Positions 18,388 to 28,356 of a stretch of 64,000 bases of DNA are shown in pieces (within the stretch, counting starts at the first letter, position 1; each line of letters opens with the position of its first letter). Origin of the DNA: Sphingopyxis sp. OPL5 (GTDB lineage: Bacteria; Pseudomonadota; Alphaproteobacteria; Sphingomonadales; Sphingomonadaceae); contig NZ_CP060725.1 in NCBI RefSeq assembly GCF_003797775.2, positions 2,412,001 through 2,476,000 on the forward strand, written 5' to 3'. Under the pieces are notes generated by a model. That model had not been told where the DNA came from and did not search any database. It saw only the letters and a program-made list of their open reading frames with translations. A program made the translations under genes and the position numbers.

Positions 18388-18567
18388 CGGCACTCTCCCG
18401 TATTTTTGCGCAGCTTACACGCTTTGGCGCGTGCGGCGAGGGGGAGCGGGGCGTGCATTGCTATTCATCGCGGCGCCGGGGCGGGGCCGGGCGTGCCAGG
18501 TCGTGGAACCCGCCCGGCTTGACGCCGGGGCCGGGTGGGGGATGCCGGGCCGGAGGGGGAGACTATC

Positions 18568-18984
18568 ATGCTGAACGATCTGCCGGATATCTTGTTGCGG
18601 CATCGCCGCGCCGTGGGATTGGCGGCGATCCTGCTGTCGATCCTGACCTGGACGGTCGACCTGACCGACCTTGTCTATCACTGCCCCTATTGCCGGGTGC
18701 AGCGCACGATGATCGGCGTGCTGGGCGTGCTGCTGATCCTGCCCAACCCGGCGCACTGGCTGGTGCGATATTTGTCGGCGATCTTCGCTTTGTTCGGCCT
18801 CGCGGTCGCCTGCACGCAGCATTTTCGCGGCTGGGCGAAGATCATGGGCGGCGAGTTCAGCTGGGGCGAGCAATGGTATGTCAACGCGTGGATGCTGTCG
18901 GGGTTCGCGATCTTCATCCTGACCGCGTTGCTGCTGCTGATCTGGCGCTGGCGGCCGGCGGTCGCCGTTGTGGACGAGAGCTGA
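18568..18984 (+). CDS. Minimal DsbB-like four-helix membrane protein
   Basis: A 138-residue inner-membrane protein with about four helices. The loop after helix 1 holds C39-P-Y-C42 followed by RVQR and then GVLGVLLILP. This matches the quinone-side signature of DsbB (C41xxC44xxER48 then FGVLG in E. coli), including the arginine that contacts quinone (R46 here). The second periplasmic loop of DsbB, with its own cysteine pair, is absent; the only other cysteine is C82. So it may reduce or oxidise a partner with a single pair, or be a DsbB relative of another role. GGAGGGGGAG lies before ATG 18568. The next gene, convergent, encodes a zinc-ribbon protein. Confidence 0.7.
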   Translation: MLNDLPDILLRHRRAVGLAAILLSILTWTVDLTDLVYHCPYCRVQRTMIGVLGVLLILPNPAHWLVRYLSAIFALFGLAVACTQHFRGWAKIMGGEFSWGEQWYVNAWMLSGFAIFILTALLLLIWRWRPAVAVVDES

Positions 18985-18990
18985 CCCCGC

Positions 18991-19299
18991 CTATTCGCGG
19001 TCGTCGGACGCGTCGAGCCGCACCGTCCAGCGCGGTGGGGCGCCGGGGTCGCGGACGATGTCGGGCGAAGGGACCATGTCGTCGCCGGTCTCGATCCAGC
19101 CGCGCCCGTCGCATTTGGGGCAGGCGTGGCGGATCGAGCGGTGGCTGACGAGGTCGATCTGCGTGTTCCACTGGCCGTAACCGGCGCAGACCGGGCAAAG
19201 CTTGTCGAGGTCGCCGCTGCGGTGGCGTTGCGAAATGCCGTCGAGCGCGTGCGGGTCGGCGGGGCCGGTGCAATGGACGATGTTCGAGGGGTGCGACAT
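18991..19299 (-). CDS. Small DnaJ-type zinc-ribbon protein
   Basis: A 102-residue soluble protein with two CxxCxGxG motifs, CPVCAGYGQW and CPKCDGRGWI, about 23 residues apart, the arrangement of a DnaJ cysteine-rich zinc site. It lacks a J domain, so it may act as a small zinc-binding adaptor or RNA/protein-binding module. The tail is acidic and proline-rich. ATG 19299 has AAAGG upstream, though spacing is long. Function unknown. Confidence 0.75.
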   Translation of the reverse strand: MSHPSNIVHCTGPADPHALDGISQRHRSGDLDKLCPVCAGYGQWNTQIDLVSHRSIRHACPKCDGRGWIETGDDMVPSPDIVRDPGAPPRWTVRLDASDDRE

Positions 19300-19502
19300 G
19301 GGACAGCCTTTGCGTGGAGCGAGGATAGGCTCCGCGGCGGCGCATGGCAATGCGGGGTCCGGTGCGTCCGCAAGCGGGAGAGAATAGGTCCCTTTTGGAT
19401 GATGTCCGTGATGCGGCATCGGCGGTGGCGGTTTAGTTTCGTCCCGTTGGGCCTTCGACCGGGCGGCCGTTCGGTCGTGCACGATGCGCGGGAAAGGGGG
19501 GA

Positions 19503-19919
19503 ATGACCATGACATCATTGAGAGCCGGGATTCTGGCCGTCGCGCTTCTGAGCGGGGTTGGCGCGCATGCGGCGACCTATCGCGAAGTCGAGGTCGATCG
19601 CCAGCATGTGAAGGCAGTGGTGACCGTGGACAAGGAAGAGGTTGTGGCCATCGAGGCCACGATATCGGTCATGACCAATGCGGGCGACAACGCGACGACG
19701 GTGTTTGCGATCCGGGTCGACGGCGTGGAATGCGCGCGAAAGACGTATAGCTGGCACAATAATCTCGCCACCTTTCCGCTCGGCTGTTCGGTGACGCTGA
19801 AACCCGGCGCGCACGGTATTCAGGCGGTCGAAATCACCAACCACAATGCCACCGCGCAAGGCGTCACTCTGCGGGTTTCGAGCGCCATGGTTTCGATACC
19901 CGAGTCCGTGGTGTTCTGA
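19503..19919 (+). CDS. Secreted protein of unknown function
   Basis: A 138-residue exported protein. The signal peptide MTMTSLRAGILAVALLSGVG is followed by a cleavage site near AHAATY. The mature part looks all-beta, with alternating Val/Ile/Thr and two cysteines (GVECARKT and LGCSVTL) that could form a disulfide. It reads like an immunoglobulin-like single domain. GGGAAAGGGGG lies before ATG 19503; a second ATG two codons later is possible. No neighbour suggests a role. Confidence 0.78.
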   Translation: MTMTSLRAGILAVALLSGVGAHAATYREVEVDRQHVKAVVTVDKEEVVAIEATISVMTNAGDNATTVFAIRVDGVECARKTYSWHNNLATFPLGCSVTLKPGAHGIQAVEITNHNATAQGVTLRVSSAMVSIPESVVF

Positions 19920-20020
19920 AGGCGCCGCCGGAGCGGTGTCGTTTCGGGGCGCTTCGGACGGACGATTGTCGACGCCGCGCGCGCATCGGCTATGCCCGCC
20001 GTTCGATCTACTGAAATCCG

Positions 20021-20548
20021 TCAGCCCGCACCCTCGCCAAGCGGCCAGCGGCCATGTTCGACATGGGTGGTCTTGCCGACGATGCTTTCCGTCAGGATGA
20101 TCTCGTCGACCGTCCAGCCGATCGGCGGCAATTTCAGCGCGTTCAATGTCTGGGACCCCAGCCGGTCGCCGCGATAGTTGATCGTGATGTGCGGTTCGGG
20201 GGTGGTGCCGTCCATGATCGGCGCCTTTTTGCGCAACAGATGGTTCACCAGCGCCTTCTGGAACGCCCGCGCCTCGGCCAGCGGCTCTCGCGTGCGCAGT
20301 GTCACCGCCTTGCGGTTCTCGATCCGGTCGAAGCGGAGCGGGAAAGGCGCTGCTGCGAAGCTGTAAAGCGCGGCGAGGGTCGCGGGCAGCCACTCGGGCG
20401 GCGCATAATGCAGGTCGTAGAGCGAGATGAGCGTGACATGGAGGAGGTGCGGCCCGCGCGAAGGATCGTTGCGGGGCAGCGCCGCGATCTGCGCCTGCAC
20501 CTCCGGCGGCGGCTTGGCCATGACGTAGAGGGGGTTCCGGGCGCGCAT
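20021..20548 (-). CDS. 2'-5' RNA ligase-like phosphoesterase, copy 2
   Basis: A 175-residue 2H phosphoesterase with both HxT motifs, LHVTLISLYDL and PHITINYRGD. It differs in sequence and loop lengths from the paralogue at 14553-15134, so this is an independent subfamily, not a recent duplication. The start ATG 20548 (MRARNPLYVMAKPPP) is provisional; an internal ATG at codon 10 is possible. It lies directly left of the AT-rich DUF4062 cassette. Substrate unknown. Confidence 0.82.
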   Translation of the reverse strand: MRARNPLYVMAKPPPEVQAQIAALPRNDPSRGPHLLHVTLISLYDLHYAPPEWLPATLAALYSFAAAPFPLRFDRIENRKAVTLRTREPLAEARAFQKALVNHLLRKKAPIMDGTTPEPHITINYRGDRLGSQTLNALKLPPIGWTVDEIILTESIVGKTTHVEHGRWPLGEGAG

Positions 20549-20611
20549 GGGTGGGAGTGTAGCATGGAGTGGGGGTGGGGCCGACTGGCCCAGTCATATC
20601 GCCTGGAGTTT

Positions 20612-20655
20612 GGGGTTTAGTAAACCGTCACCGCAATCCCAGTCACCGTAACCCC
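20612..20655. repeat. Left flank repeat of the AT-rich cassette
   Basis: The stretch contains TTTAGTAAACCGTCACCG and then CAGTCACCGTAAC, two related GTCACCG blocks. The reverse complement of the second, TTACGGTGACTGG, matches CTACGGTGACAGG at the far side of the DUF4062 gene. I recall TTTAGTAAACxGTCACC as part of a widespread bacterial intergenic repeat. Confidence 0.55.
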
Positions 20656-20659
20656 CGTT

Positions 20660-21868
20660 TTAGGATAAGCGCTTAAGCGCCGCGATGGTGCGGTCGACGA
20701 CTATTGCAGACCTATGAAGTTCATCCATAAACGGCGCGTGAGCAAAAATAACTCTGCGGCGAGATTCGTTAAATCTCTTGGTCATTCGAGGCATTTGGTC
20801 AATGCTATCTAAAAGTCCTTGCGTGCTTTTTGTTGTATCGTGAATGGTTTCTGACAATTCAATCAAAGATTTAAGGTATTCTTCCTTATCTTCATGTGAG
20901 TAGGAAAAATCTTCCATTATTGATACTCTTTCTTCGTTTAGTTGAGTGATCTCCTGCATTAATCCAACAATTTTTGGAGAGTGTTTTTCGCAATATTCTG
21001 CATTTTTGTCAAAAGCAGTTGCAACCTTCTCTATAGATTTCCTTATATCAGCAGAAGATGGCTGGCCGAATCTGGATAGAGACTCAAGTTCTTCCGATCC
21101 CTTTACCGCAGCATCGCCTAGAGAGTTGGTCTGCGATGCCCATTGTTCAGATTCGGCGCTAAACTCATCTGTTAACTCTTGCATCCTTTCCGTGATGTCG
21201 ATTAGCCCCCAGTCGCTCGTATTGGCCGAAGCTCCATCGACCTGAGCGGATTGCGCTTCTGGCTGGGCTTGATTCTCGCCAAGCTTGCCCTTTTTGGCCT
21301 TTGGCTCTGAAGGGGATTTGGGTGAATTATCCGTTGGGTAAGAATCTTTATTCTTGGCAATGTGTTCAAGAAGAAGATTTATCTGAGATCTAAGTTCTTC
21401 TCCGTCTGTGAAATCACGAGTAAGTCCGCCTTCTTTCTGAAAAAGAGATTTGAATTCCTTCACTTTTTTTATCTGATCTGGATCCATTTTTTCAAACGGA
21501 ATATCTGAAGTTTTAAAATAGAAAGATATCCTAACTGGATCACCTTCTCTTTTTCTATTGAGCGCTCTTCTAAATTCTTCTAGCGTGCCCGAATCTTCTC
21601 GGGCTGTAGGGCTTCCAAATCTTCCCCACATCAGCCCTAAGATAACATCATAAGTGTCACCTATCTGAGAATTGATCGAATCCTGCCCGTCATTTTCTAA
21701 CTCTGAAGTGACAGAGTCTTCCCAAGTCAGAAGAGAAAACATGCACGATGAATCTCTTCCTCTTCGTTGATTCCACTCCTGAATTATAGATTTTACAGTA
21801 TCTCGTTCGACTTGAACATCTGATGGGCTGGACAAGAATATTTCAATTATTTTTCCATCCCAAGCCAT
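20660..21868 (-). CDS. DUF4062-domain protein, AT-rich acquired gene
   Basis: A 402-residue protein. The first 90 residues form a DUF4062 domain: IIEIFLSSPSDVQVERDTV, then FSLLTWEDSV and TYDVILGLMWGRFGSPT, a TIR-like fold often placed at the N-terminus of STAND NTPases and some anti-phage proteins. Here there is no NTPase. A low-complexity linker (about residues 180-215, NSPKSPSEPKAKKGKLG) leads to a long helical, coiled-coil-like C-terminal half rich in Glu, Lys and Ser. Base composition is far more AT-rich than every neighbour and rare codons (AGA, ATA, TTA) are common, strong evidence of recent transfer. ATG 21868 opens the frame. Role unknown; defence is a guess from the family. Confidence 0.85.
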   Translation of the reverse strand: MAWDGKIIEIFLSSPSDVQVERDTVKSIIQEWNQRRGRDSSCMFSLLTWEDSVTSELENDGQDSINSQIGDTYDVILGLMWGRFGSPTAREDSGTLEEFRRALNRKREGDPVRISFYFKTSDIPFEKMDPDQIKKVKEFKSLFQKEGGLTRDFTDGEELRSQINLLLEHIAKNKDSYPTDNSPKSPSEPKAKKGKLGENQAQPEAQSAQVDGASANTSDWGLIDITERMQELTDEFSAESEQWASQTNSLGDAAVKGSEELESLSRFGQPSSADIRKSIEKVATAFDKNAEYCEKHSPKIVGLMQEITQLNEERVSIMEDFSYSHEDKEEYLKSLIELSETIHDTTKSTQGLLDSIDQMPRMTKRFNESRRRVIFAHAPFMDELHRSAIVVDRTIAALKRLS

Positions 21869-21973
21869 GATTTATTTTCCGATCTTATTGCTAGATTTAT
21901 GTCCCATTACAGAATGATTAAGCTCGAAGAAAATACCATAATTCGGCTCAATATCACTGATCAATATCAAAAA

Positions 21974-22032
21974 CGGTTTGCTTAAACCGAAGCGTCGATT
22001 TGAATTACGGTGGAGCTACGGTGACAGGAGCA
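21974..22032. repeat. Right flank repeat and hairpin of the AT-rich cassette
   Basis: CGGTTTGCTTAAACCG (21974-21989) is a 6-pair hairpin, and TTACGGTGGAGCTACGGTGACAG carries two ACGGTG blocks that are inverted copies of the left-flank GTCACCG blocks. The 181 bases 21869-22049 upstream of DUF4062 hold no gene and probably its promoter. Confidence 0.5.
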
Positions 22033-22049
22033 AAAATTCCCCATCTCCG

Positions 22050-22642
22050 TTAACCTGCACTCGGAGCATGGCCATACTCGGCGTAAAGTTTCAGCAGCCG
22101 TTCAGGGCTGATTCCATCCCGCTGAGCTAGCGCCAGTTCGTGATCCTCGTCGTCGAGGCTGATCACCGGCCGTTGCCGTCCCGATTGCGGATGGACCCAG
22201 CAGCCTTGGTTTATCGTTTCGGGAAAGCCTTTGAGGCTGTTCCCGAACCAGCCCCACCATGGCCCCATGTCGCTGTATTTGCCGTCGTCGAAGCCGTCGA
22301 CGTAGCGGTCGAAATTCTCGCGCGAGAGGGTCGACCAGACGCCGTAGCCGAATTTTTCGGGCATGCCGTGGACCGGGATGTCGAAGACGCAGCGGACGAA
22401 GAAATGTTCGCCGCCGATCACGCAGAAATCTTCGGACAGGAAATTGCCGTCGAGCCGTAGCGCGCTATTGGGCTCGAGATGCTCGGCTTTGCCCCAATGG
22501 TCGGGCGCCCGCGAGCCGATGTCGAACATGCCTTCATGCTCGACATCGCAACTCGTGCATTTCCAGCGGGCGGATTCCAGAAATTCGAGAGCGGACGGCT
22601 TGCGCCGTCCGAACAGCTTTCCGAACAAGCCCCCTCGAGTCA

Positions 22643-22643
<1 letters not shown>
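22050..22643 (-). CDS. DUF2199-family protein
   Basis: A 197-residue soluble protein of the DUF2199 family. It starts with a basic segment and a Cys pair (WKCTSCDVEHEG), then LSEDFCVIGGEHFFVRCVFDIP and the family core FGYGVWSTLSRENFDRYVDG and GPWWGWFGNSLKGFP, ending near WVHPQSGRQRPVISLDDEDH. Function of DUF2199 proteins is unknown. Its ATG shares a base with the thiC stop (TGATG), so it is translationally coupled to thiC, which hints at cotranscription under the TPP riboswitch, though a functional link to thiamine is not evident. Confidence 0.88.
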
Positions 22644-24676
<2,033 letters not shown>

Positions 24677-24683
24677 TGGCGCG

Positions 24684-24712
24684 GTTATAGGTCCCGGCCG
24701 GGCGATTGCCAA
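24684..24712 (-). promoter_or_regulatory. Sigma70-like promoter for thiC
   Basis: Minus-strand TTGGCA (24712-24707) and TATAAC (24689-24684) are separated by exactly 17 bases, immediately upstream of the riboswitch. RNA would begin near 24677, at the first aptamer bases. Confidence 0.8.
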
Positions 24713-24822
24713 CAACGGAAAAGGGCGGCGGACAGATTGATCCGAAACCGAGCGGTCATCTTGTTGGCGGCGGCGCGAGGTGGGACATTCGCGCCGAGGC
24801 ATTTCTCGGGGGAGGGCGCGCG

Positions 24823-25974
24823 ATGGAAGCGGAAGAACGGTCGAAACGGCTGATGGCGGGTGCGGCGCGGCTGCTCGTCGCGGCGCTGCTCGCCTACATG
24901 TTCGTCATCGTGCTGATGACGGCGTCGGCGCAGTCCGAGGTCGGGGTGCGGCTGAAGGCCGCCAAGGTCGACAATGTCGATTATGCCTCGGGCTATGCGC
25001 TGCTCGCCGACGCCGACGGAAAGCGGAAGGCGGCGGCGAAGAAGCGTGCCGAACGCGAGAGGCTGGCCATCGAATTTCGCAAGAGCGAGAAGGCCTATAT
25101 TGCGGCCAACGATCATTATTTCGGGCTTGAGGAGCCGCTCCAATCGGTGCTCACCGAGCTCGCGAGGGCTGGTATATGCGACATCACGCGCGGCGATAAA
25201 TTGAGCGTTTCGGCCGTGCGCATGGCTCTGACCCGGATGGAGAGCTGCGCGAACGAGCCGGGTGTGTCGCCGGCGTTGCGGCGCGAAGCCGAGCTGGTGT
25301 TGAAGGGCAAGGAGGCGCTGCTGGCGGCGAGCAAGACATGGCTCGAAACAAGGGTCGCGCGCGACGACGCTATGAAGGCGCTGGAGGAGGTCGATCAATA
25401 TCTCGGCCGCGCCGACAAGGCCGAGGAGGCGGTCAAGGCGTTGCGCGCGCCCTTCTCCTCGATCGCGGTGCTGCGCGATTCGCTTATGCTCGGCGGCGGC
25501 CTGCTGGTGCCCTTGCCGCCCTCGCTGTTGCAGATCATCCTGTCCTTTTTTTCGGGCCTGTTCGGGGCGCTGCTGGTGACCTTGGTGCTGGCGGTCTATC
25601 CCAACAACGACCTTGGCATTACGACGCCCGGCGGCAATTATGGCGAGCGCATCCTGCTGGGCGGGCTGATCGCGGTGTGCGTGTTCGTCGTCGTCGGTGG
25701 CGGCGCCGCGGTGCTCGGGTCGACCAACAGCTTCGCTGACGGCACCGCCAACTACCAGGCGTTCAGCGCGATCGGGGTGCTCGCGGGCATGTTCTCCGAC
25801 CGGGTCGCCAAATGGCTTTCGGACCGCGCGACGCATTTTTACGGCGACAAGGCCAAGGTGGAGGCCGAAGCCGCGGCTAAGGCGGCGGCGGAAGCCGTGG
25901 CGCAGGCCAATTCCGAGGCGGCTGCCGACGCGAACGCCGATGCGGCCAATGCGCCGGGCGCTGCGCCGCCCTAG
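24823..25974 (+). CDS. Multi-helix membrane protein of unknown function
   Basis: A 383-residue inner-membrane protein. One helix near residues 13-33 is followed by a long charged, helical, periplasmic or cytosolic region (about 35-210) rich in Ala, Lys and Glu, then three hydrophobic segments (SLLQIILSFFSGLFGALLV, ILLGGLIAVCVFVVVGGG and FSAIGVLAGMFSDRVAKWL) and an Ala-rich low-complexity tail. I do not recognise the family. ATG 24823 has GGGGGAGGG upstream and is preferred to the longer frame. It is convergent with the following gene; the stops overlap. Confidence 0.82.
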   Translation: MEAEERSKRLMAGAARLLVAALLAYMFVIVLMTASAQSEVGVRLKAAKVDNVDYASGYALLADADGKRKAAAKKRAERERLAIEFRKSEKAYIAANDHYFGLEEPLQSVLTELARAGICDITRGDKLSVSAVRMALTRMESCANEPGVSPALRREAELVLKGKEALLAASKTWLETRVARDDAMKALEEVDQYLGRADKAEEAVKALRAPFSSIAVLRDSLMLGGGLLVPLPPSLLQIILSFFSGLFGALLVTLVLAVYPNNDLGITTPGGNYGERILLGGLIAVCVFVVVGGGAAVLGSTNSFADGTANYQAFSAIGVLAGMFSDRVAKWLSDRATHFYGDKAKVEAEAAAKAAAEAVAQANSEAAADANADAANAPGAAPP

Positions 25975-26924
25975 CGCAGCCCGCCCAGTTCGACGCTCCG
26001 CCCGTCGCAGCCATAATGGACCCAAGGCGGGAAGCGGGTCGCCTGGGGCTCGATCGTCCAGCCGTGGCTATAATGGTCGATGCGGAATTTGAGGCCGCCG
26101 ACCATGACCTCGGCGCCGTCGGCGATGACGATGGTCGCGTCGGGGTCGTTCGCGGCGCCATGATAGCCGTTGCCGGTCATCGAGACGGGGTGCGGGGCGC
26201 GGGGGACGAGGCGGTAGACGCTTGTCCCGTCGGCGCCCGCGACGAAGCTGCTCGCGGGCGCGCCCGCGGGATCGTAGCGGTCCTGATCCTGAAAGGCATG
26301 GGCGATGCGCAGGCGGACGATGGTCCCCGCCGCGACGGGACCGTCGACATAGGCGGTGACCTCGCGGTGGACATAGCGGCGGCTGGCGGCGAGACCGAGC
26401 GGGTCGGCGATAAGCGACTGCGGCACGGCGAGGGTTTCGGAGCGTATGAGCCGCCGCGTCGGAACGTGCATTGCGCTGTCCCCCGCGAAGATATCGATCC
26501 GCTCATAGGCGGCGTCGCCATCCATGTCGGCGAGGCAGGGCTGGACATAGGCGCCGGGGCCGCGCCGTTCGGGATCGGGGATTAGGCCGAAGGGCGGCCG
26601 CGCGAGCGGCAGGCAGAGTCTGCCCGGATCGCCTCCATGGTCGGGATCGAGCGGGGTGCCCGCAGGATAGACGAGACGCTCGGGGCCGGGGACGCGCAGC
26701 GCGCTGCCGAGCAGCCAGCCCTTGGTCGCGATCTGCACGACCTCGTGCGCGACGGGCATATGGTCGGCGATCGGAATCGGGTCGCGGGCGATGTCGACGA
26801 TCGGGATCGGCGCGATGTGGACGCCGTTTTCGCGGGCGGCGTCGCAGGCTTCGGGCGCGGCGGCGGGCTGGGCGGCGCCGATGAGCAGCGGGACGGCGAA
26901 GGCGAGGGGCAGGCGCTGGCGCAT
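25971..26924 (-). CDS. Secreted protein of unknown function
   Basis: A 317-residue exported protein with signal peptide MRQRLPLAFAVPLLIGAAQP. The mature part contains recurring Pro- and Asp-rich beta segments, including LADMDGDAAYERIDIFAG, which resembles an FG-GAP or EF-like Asp loop, and GCDGRSVELGGLR at the end. Four cysteines suggest disulfides. No enzyme motif is recognised. Its direct neighbours give no clue. The ATG at 26924 is supported by the signal peptide. Confidence 0.8.
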   Translation of the reverse strand: MRQRLPLAFAVPLLIGAAQPAAAPEACDAARENGVHIAPIPIVDIARDPIPIADHMPVAHEVVQIATKGWLLGSALRVPGPERLVYPAGTPLDPDHGGDPGRLCLPLARPPFGLIPDPERRGPGAYVQPCLADMDGDAAYERIDIFAGDSAMHVPTRRLIRSETLAVPQSLIADPLGLAASRRYVHREVTAYVDGPVAAGTIVRLRIAHAFQDQDRYDPAGAPASSFVAGADGTSVYRLVPRAPHPVSMTGNGYHGAANDPDATIVIADGAEVMVGGLKFRIDHYSHGWTIEPQATRFPPWVHYGCDGRSVELGGLR

Positions 26925-26980
26925 CGCCGTCCCGCTATCGTCTTGCGGCGCCCGATGCTGTGCCTGCCGTCACATGCGGG

Positions 26981-27421
26981 TCAGCCGCCCGGCGCCGAGC
27001 CCGGCGCCCAGCCCGGCGGGGCCAGCGTGAAGCCGGCGAAGTCGAAGCCGGGGACGACGAGGCAGCTGACCAGCGCCCAGCCGTGCGGGGCGAAAGCGGC
27101 CTGCCAGTGATGCGCGGGGACGCGGATCTGCGGTTGTTCGCCTGCGAGCGCGTCGGGGCCGAGGCGGTGGAGGGCGGGGGTGTCGGCGTCGGTCGCGGCG
27201 AGCGACAGGGTGAGCGACGATCCCGCATGCCACAGCCAGATTTCCTCGGCATCGACCTTGTGCCAGTGCGAGCTTTGTCCGGCTTCGAGGAGGAAATGGA
27301 TCGCGGTGCCGCTGGCGCGGCCGTCGGCGCCGGGCGGGCCGCGCCAGGTCTCGCGGTACCAGCCGCCCTCGGGATGCGGGGCGAGTTGGAGCTTGTCGAT
27401 CAGGGCGCGCGGGTCGGTCAT
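26981..27421 (-). CDS. Cupin protein, DUF985 family
   Basis: A 146-residue DUF985 cupin (YML079-like). Family signatures are PHPEGGWYRETWRG at the start, HFLLEAGQSSHWHKVDAEEIW holding the metal- or ligand-binding histidines of the first cupin motif, and HHWQAAFAPHGWALVSCLVVPGFDF near the end. The fold is a small double-stranded beta helix; ligand and reaction are unknown. ATG 27421 lies 24 bases below a dispersed repeat element (27445-27525), so its promoter must be inside or beyond that element. Confidence 0.93.
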   Translation of the reverse strand: MTDPRALIDKLQLAPHPEGGWYRETWRGPPGADGRASGTAIHFLLEAGQSSHWHKVDAEEIWLWHAGSSLTLSLAATDADTPALHRLGPDALAGEQPQIRVPAHHWQAAFAPHGWALVSCLVVPGFDFAGFTLAPPGWAPGSAPGG

Positions 27422-27444
27422 TTTACTCCGTCGATTGTCGGCAT

Positions 27445-27525
27445 CTTCTTTGTGTCTTCGTGCCCTTGTGCGAGACAAGAATAATCGCACACAAAGGCAG
27501 GAAGGCACGAAGGCACAAAGAGGGA
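27445..27525. repeat. Inverted 8-base-periodic dispersed repeat, copy A
   Basis: Left arm CTTCTTTGTGTCTTCGTGCC and right arm GGCACGAAGGCACAAAG face each other around CCTTGTGCGAG ... CGCACACAAAGG. The units GTGTCTTCGTGC and GCACGAAGGCAC repeat with about 8-base period. Related blocks occur at 42446-42571 and 57931-58131. Confidence 0.8.
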
Positions 27526-27629
27526 ATAGGCCGGCACGGCTTGTTTGCGGTCGCTGGACTCGGCGAGCGAGCATGGCATAGTCGCGTTGCGAGACCTGCG
27601 AACGCACGCGGGCGGCGGGGAGAAGCGCC

Positions 27630-28346
27630 ATGTCGGCTCGGTCTAGAAGGCGAACGGCTTTGCCGATTCTCGGCGCCGCAGCCGCGTTGTTGGCGCTTCC
27701 CTCGTCCGCGATCGTCGCCACCCCGCATCCGCCGCTGTGCGTTGCTTTCTCCAAGGCCGATCTGGTGGTCACTGGGACCGCCTCGGCTTATTCGGTCGAT
27801 GACGAGTGGCAGGGTTGGACCGTCACGGTCGACCGTTTCTACAAGGGGCGGGCGCCGCAGCGGCTGCGCGTGGTGACGCAAAATACGAGCGCGCGGGGAT
27901 GGGCCGAGGCGGGGAAGCGCAACTTGCTGTTTATCGAGCGCAAGGGCGGGCGGTTCCAGATCTGGGGGAGCGACCCAAATAGCAGCGGAGCGGCGATGGC
28001 GCCGATCGAGGCCGAGGTGAAGGCGCTCGCCGCGAAGCCCGTAAAGGGTCCCGGATCGATCAGCCTCTATGTCGCGAGCGAGCAGGGTGGGGCGATGCCC
28101 GGCGTGCGTGTGCGGCTGCGCCATGCGGGGGGCGAGCGCGAGCGGATCGTGCGGACCGATAAGGCGGGGCGGGCGTCGTTGCGCGCGGCACCGGGGCGGT
28201 GGACCGCCGAGGTGACCGAACCGGGCTGGACCAGCCGCTTCAGCCTTTACACCTATCAGCGCGCCGACGGGTTCGAGCTGGCGCCTGGCGGCTGCGCCGA
28301 CTTGCGGCTGGAGCCGATACGGTTAGGGTCGGGCGGAAAAACATAG
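27630..28346 (+). CDS. Secreted protein with carboxypeptidase-regulatory-like domain
   Basis: A 238-residue exported protein. The signal peptide (after MSARSRRRTAL) ends near SSAIVA. The first half (residues 30-130) is beta-rich with conserved PHPPLCVAFSKADLVVTGTA and TVTVDRFYKG, an immunoglobulin-like or NTR/TIMP-like arrangement with Cys. The C-terminal part (SISLYVASEQGGAMPGVRV, VRTDKAGRASLRAAPGRW) has the shape of a carboxypeptidase regulatory (Ig-like) domain. Function unknown. It ends 10 bases before the P450 gene and may be cotranscribed with it. Confidence 0.8.
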   Translation: MSARSRRRTALPILGAAAALLALPSSAIVATPHPPLCVAFSKADLVVTGTASAYSVDDEWQGWTVTVDRFYKGRAPQRLRVVTQNTSARGWAEAGKRNLLFIERKGGRFQIWGSDPNSSGAAMAPIEAEVKALAAKPVKGPGSISLYVASEQGGAMPGVRVRLRHAGGERERIVRTDKAGRASLRAAPGRWTAEVTEPGWTSRFSLYTYQRADGFELAPGGCADLRLEPIRLGSGGKT

Positions 28347-28356
28347 GGAGAGCGAT

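Noticed and set aside
20021..22049. Whether the AT-rich DUF4062 cassette is an insertion sequence or prophage remnant.
   Set aside because: No transposase, integrase or clear target duplication was seen; only short related repeat blocks flank it.
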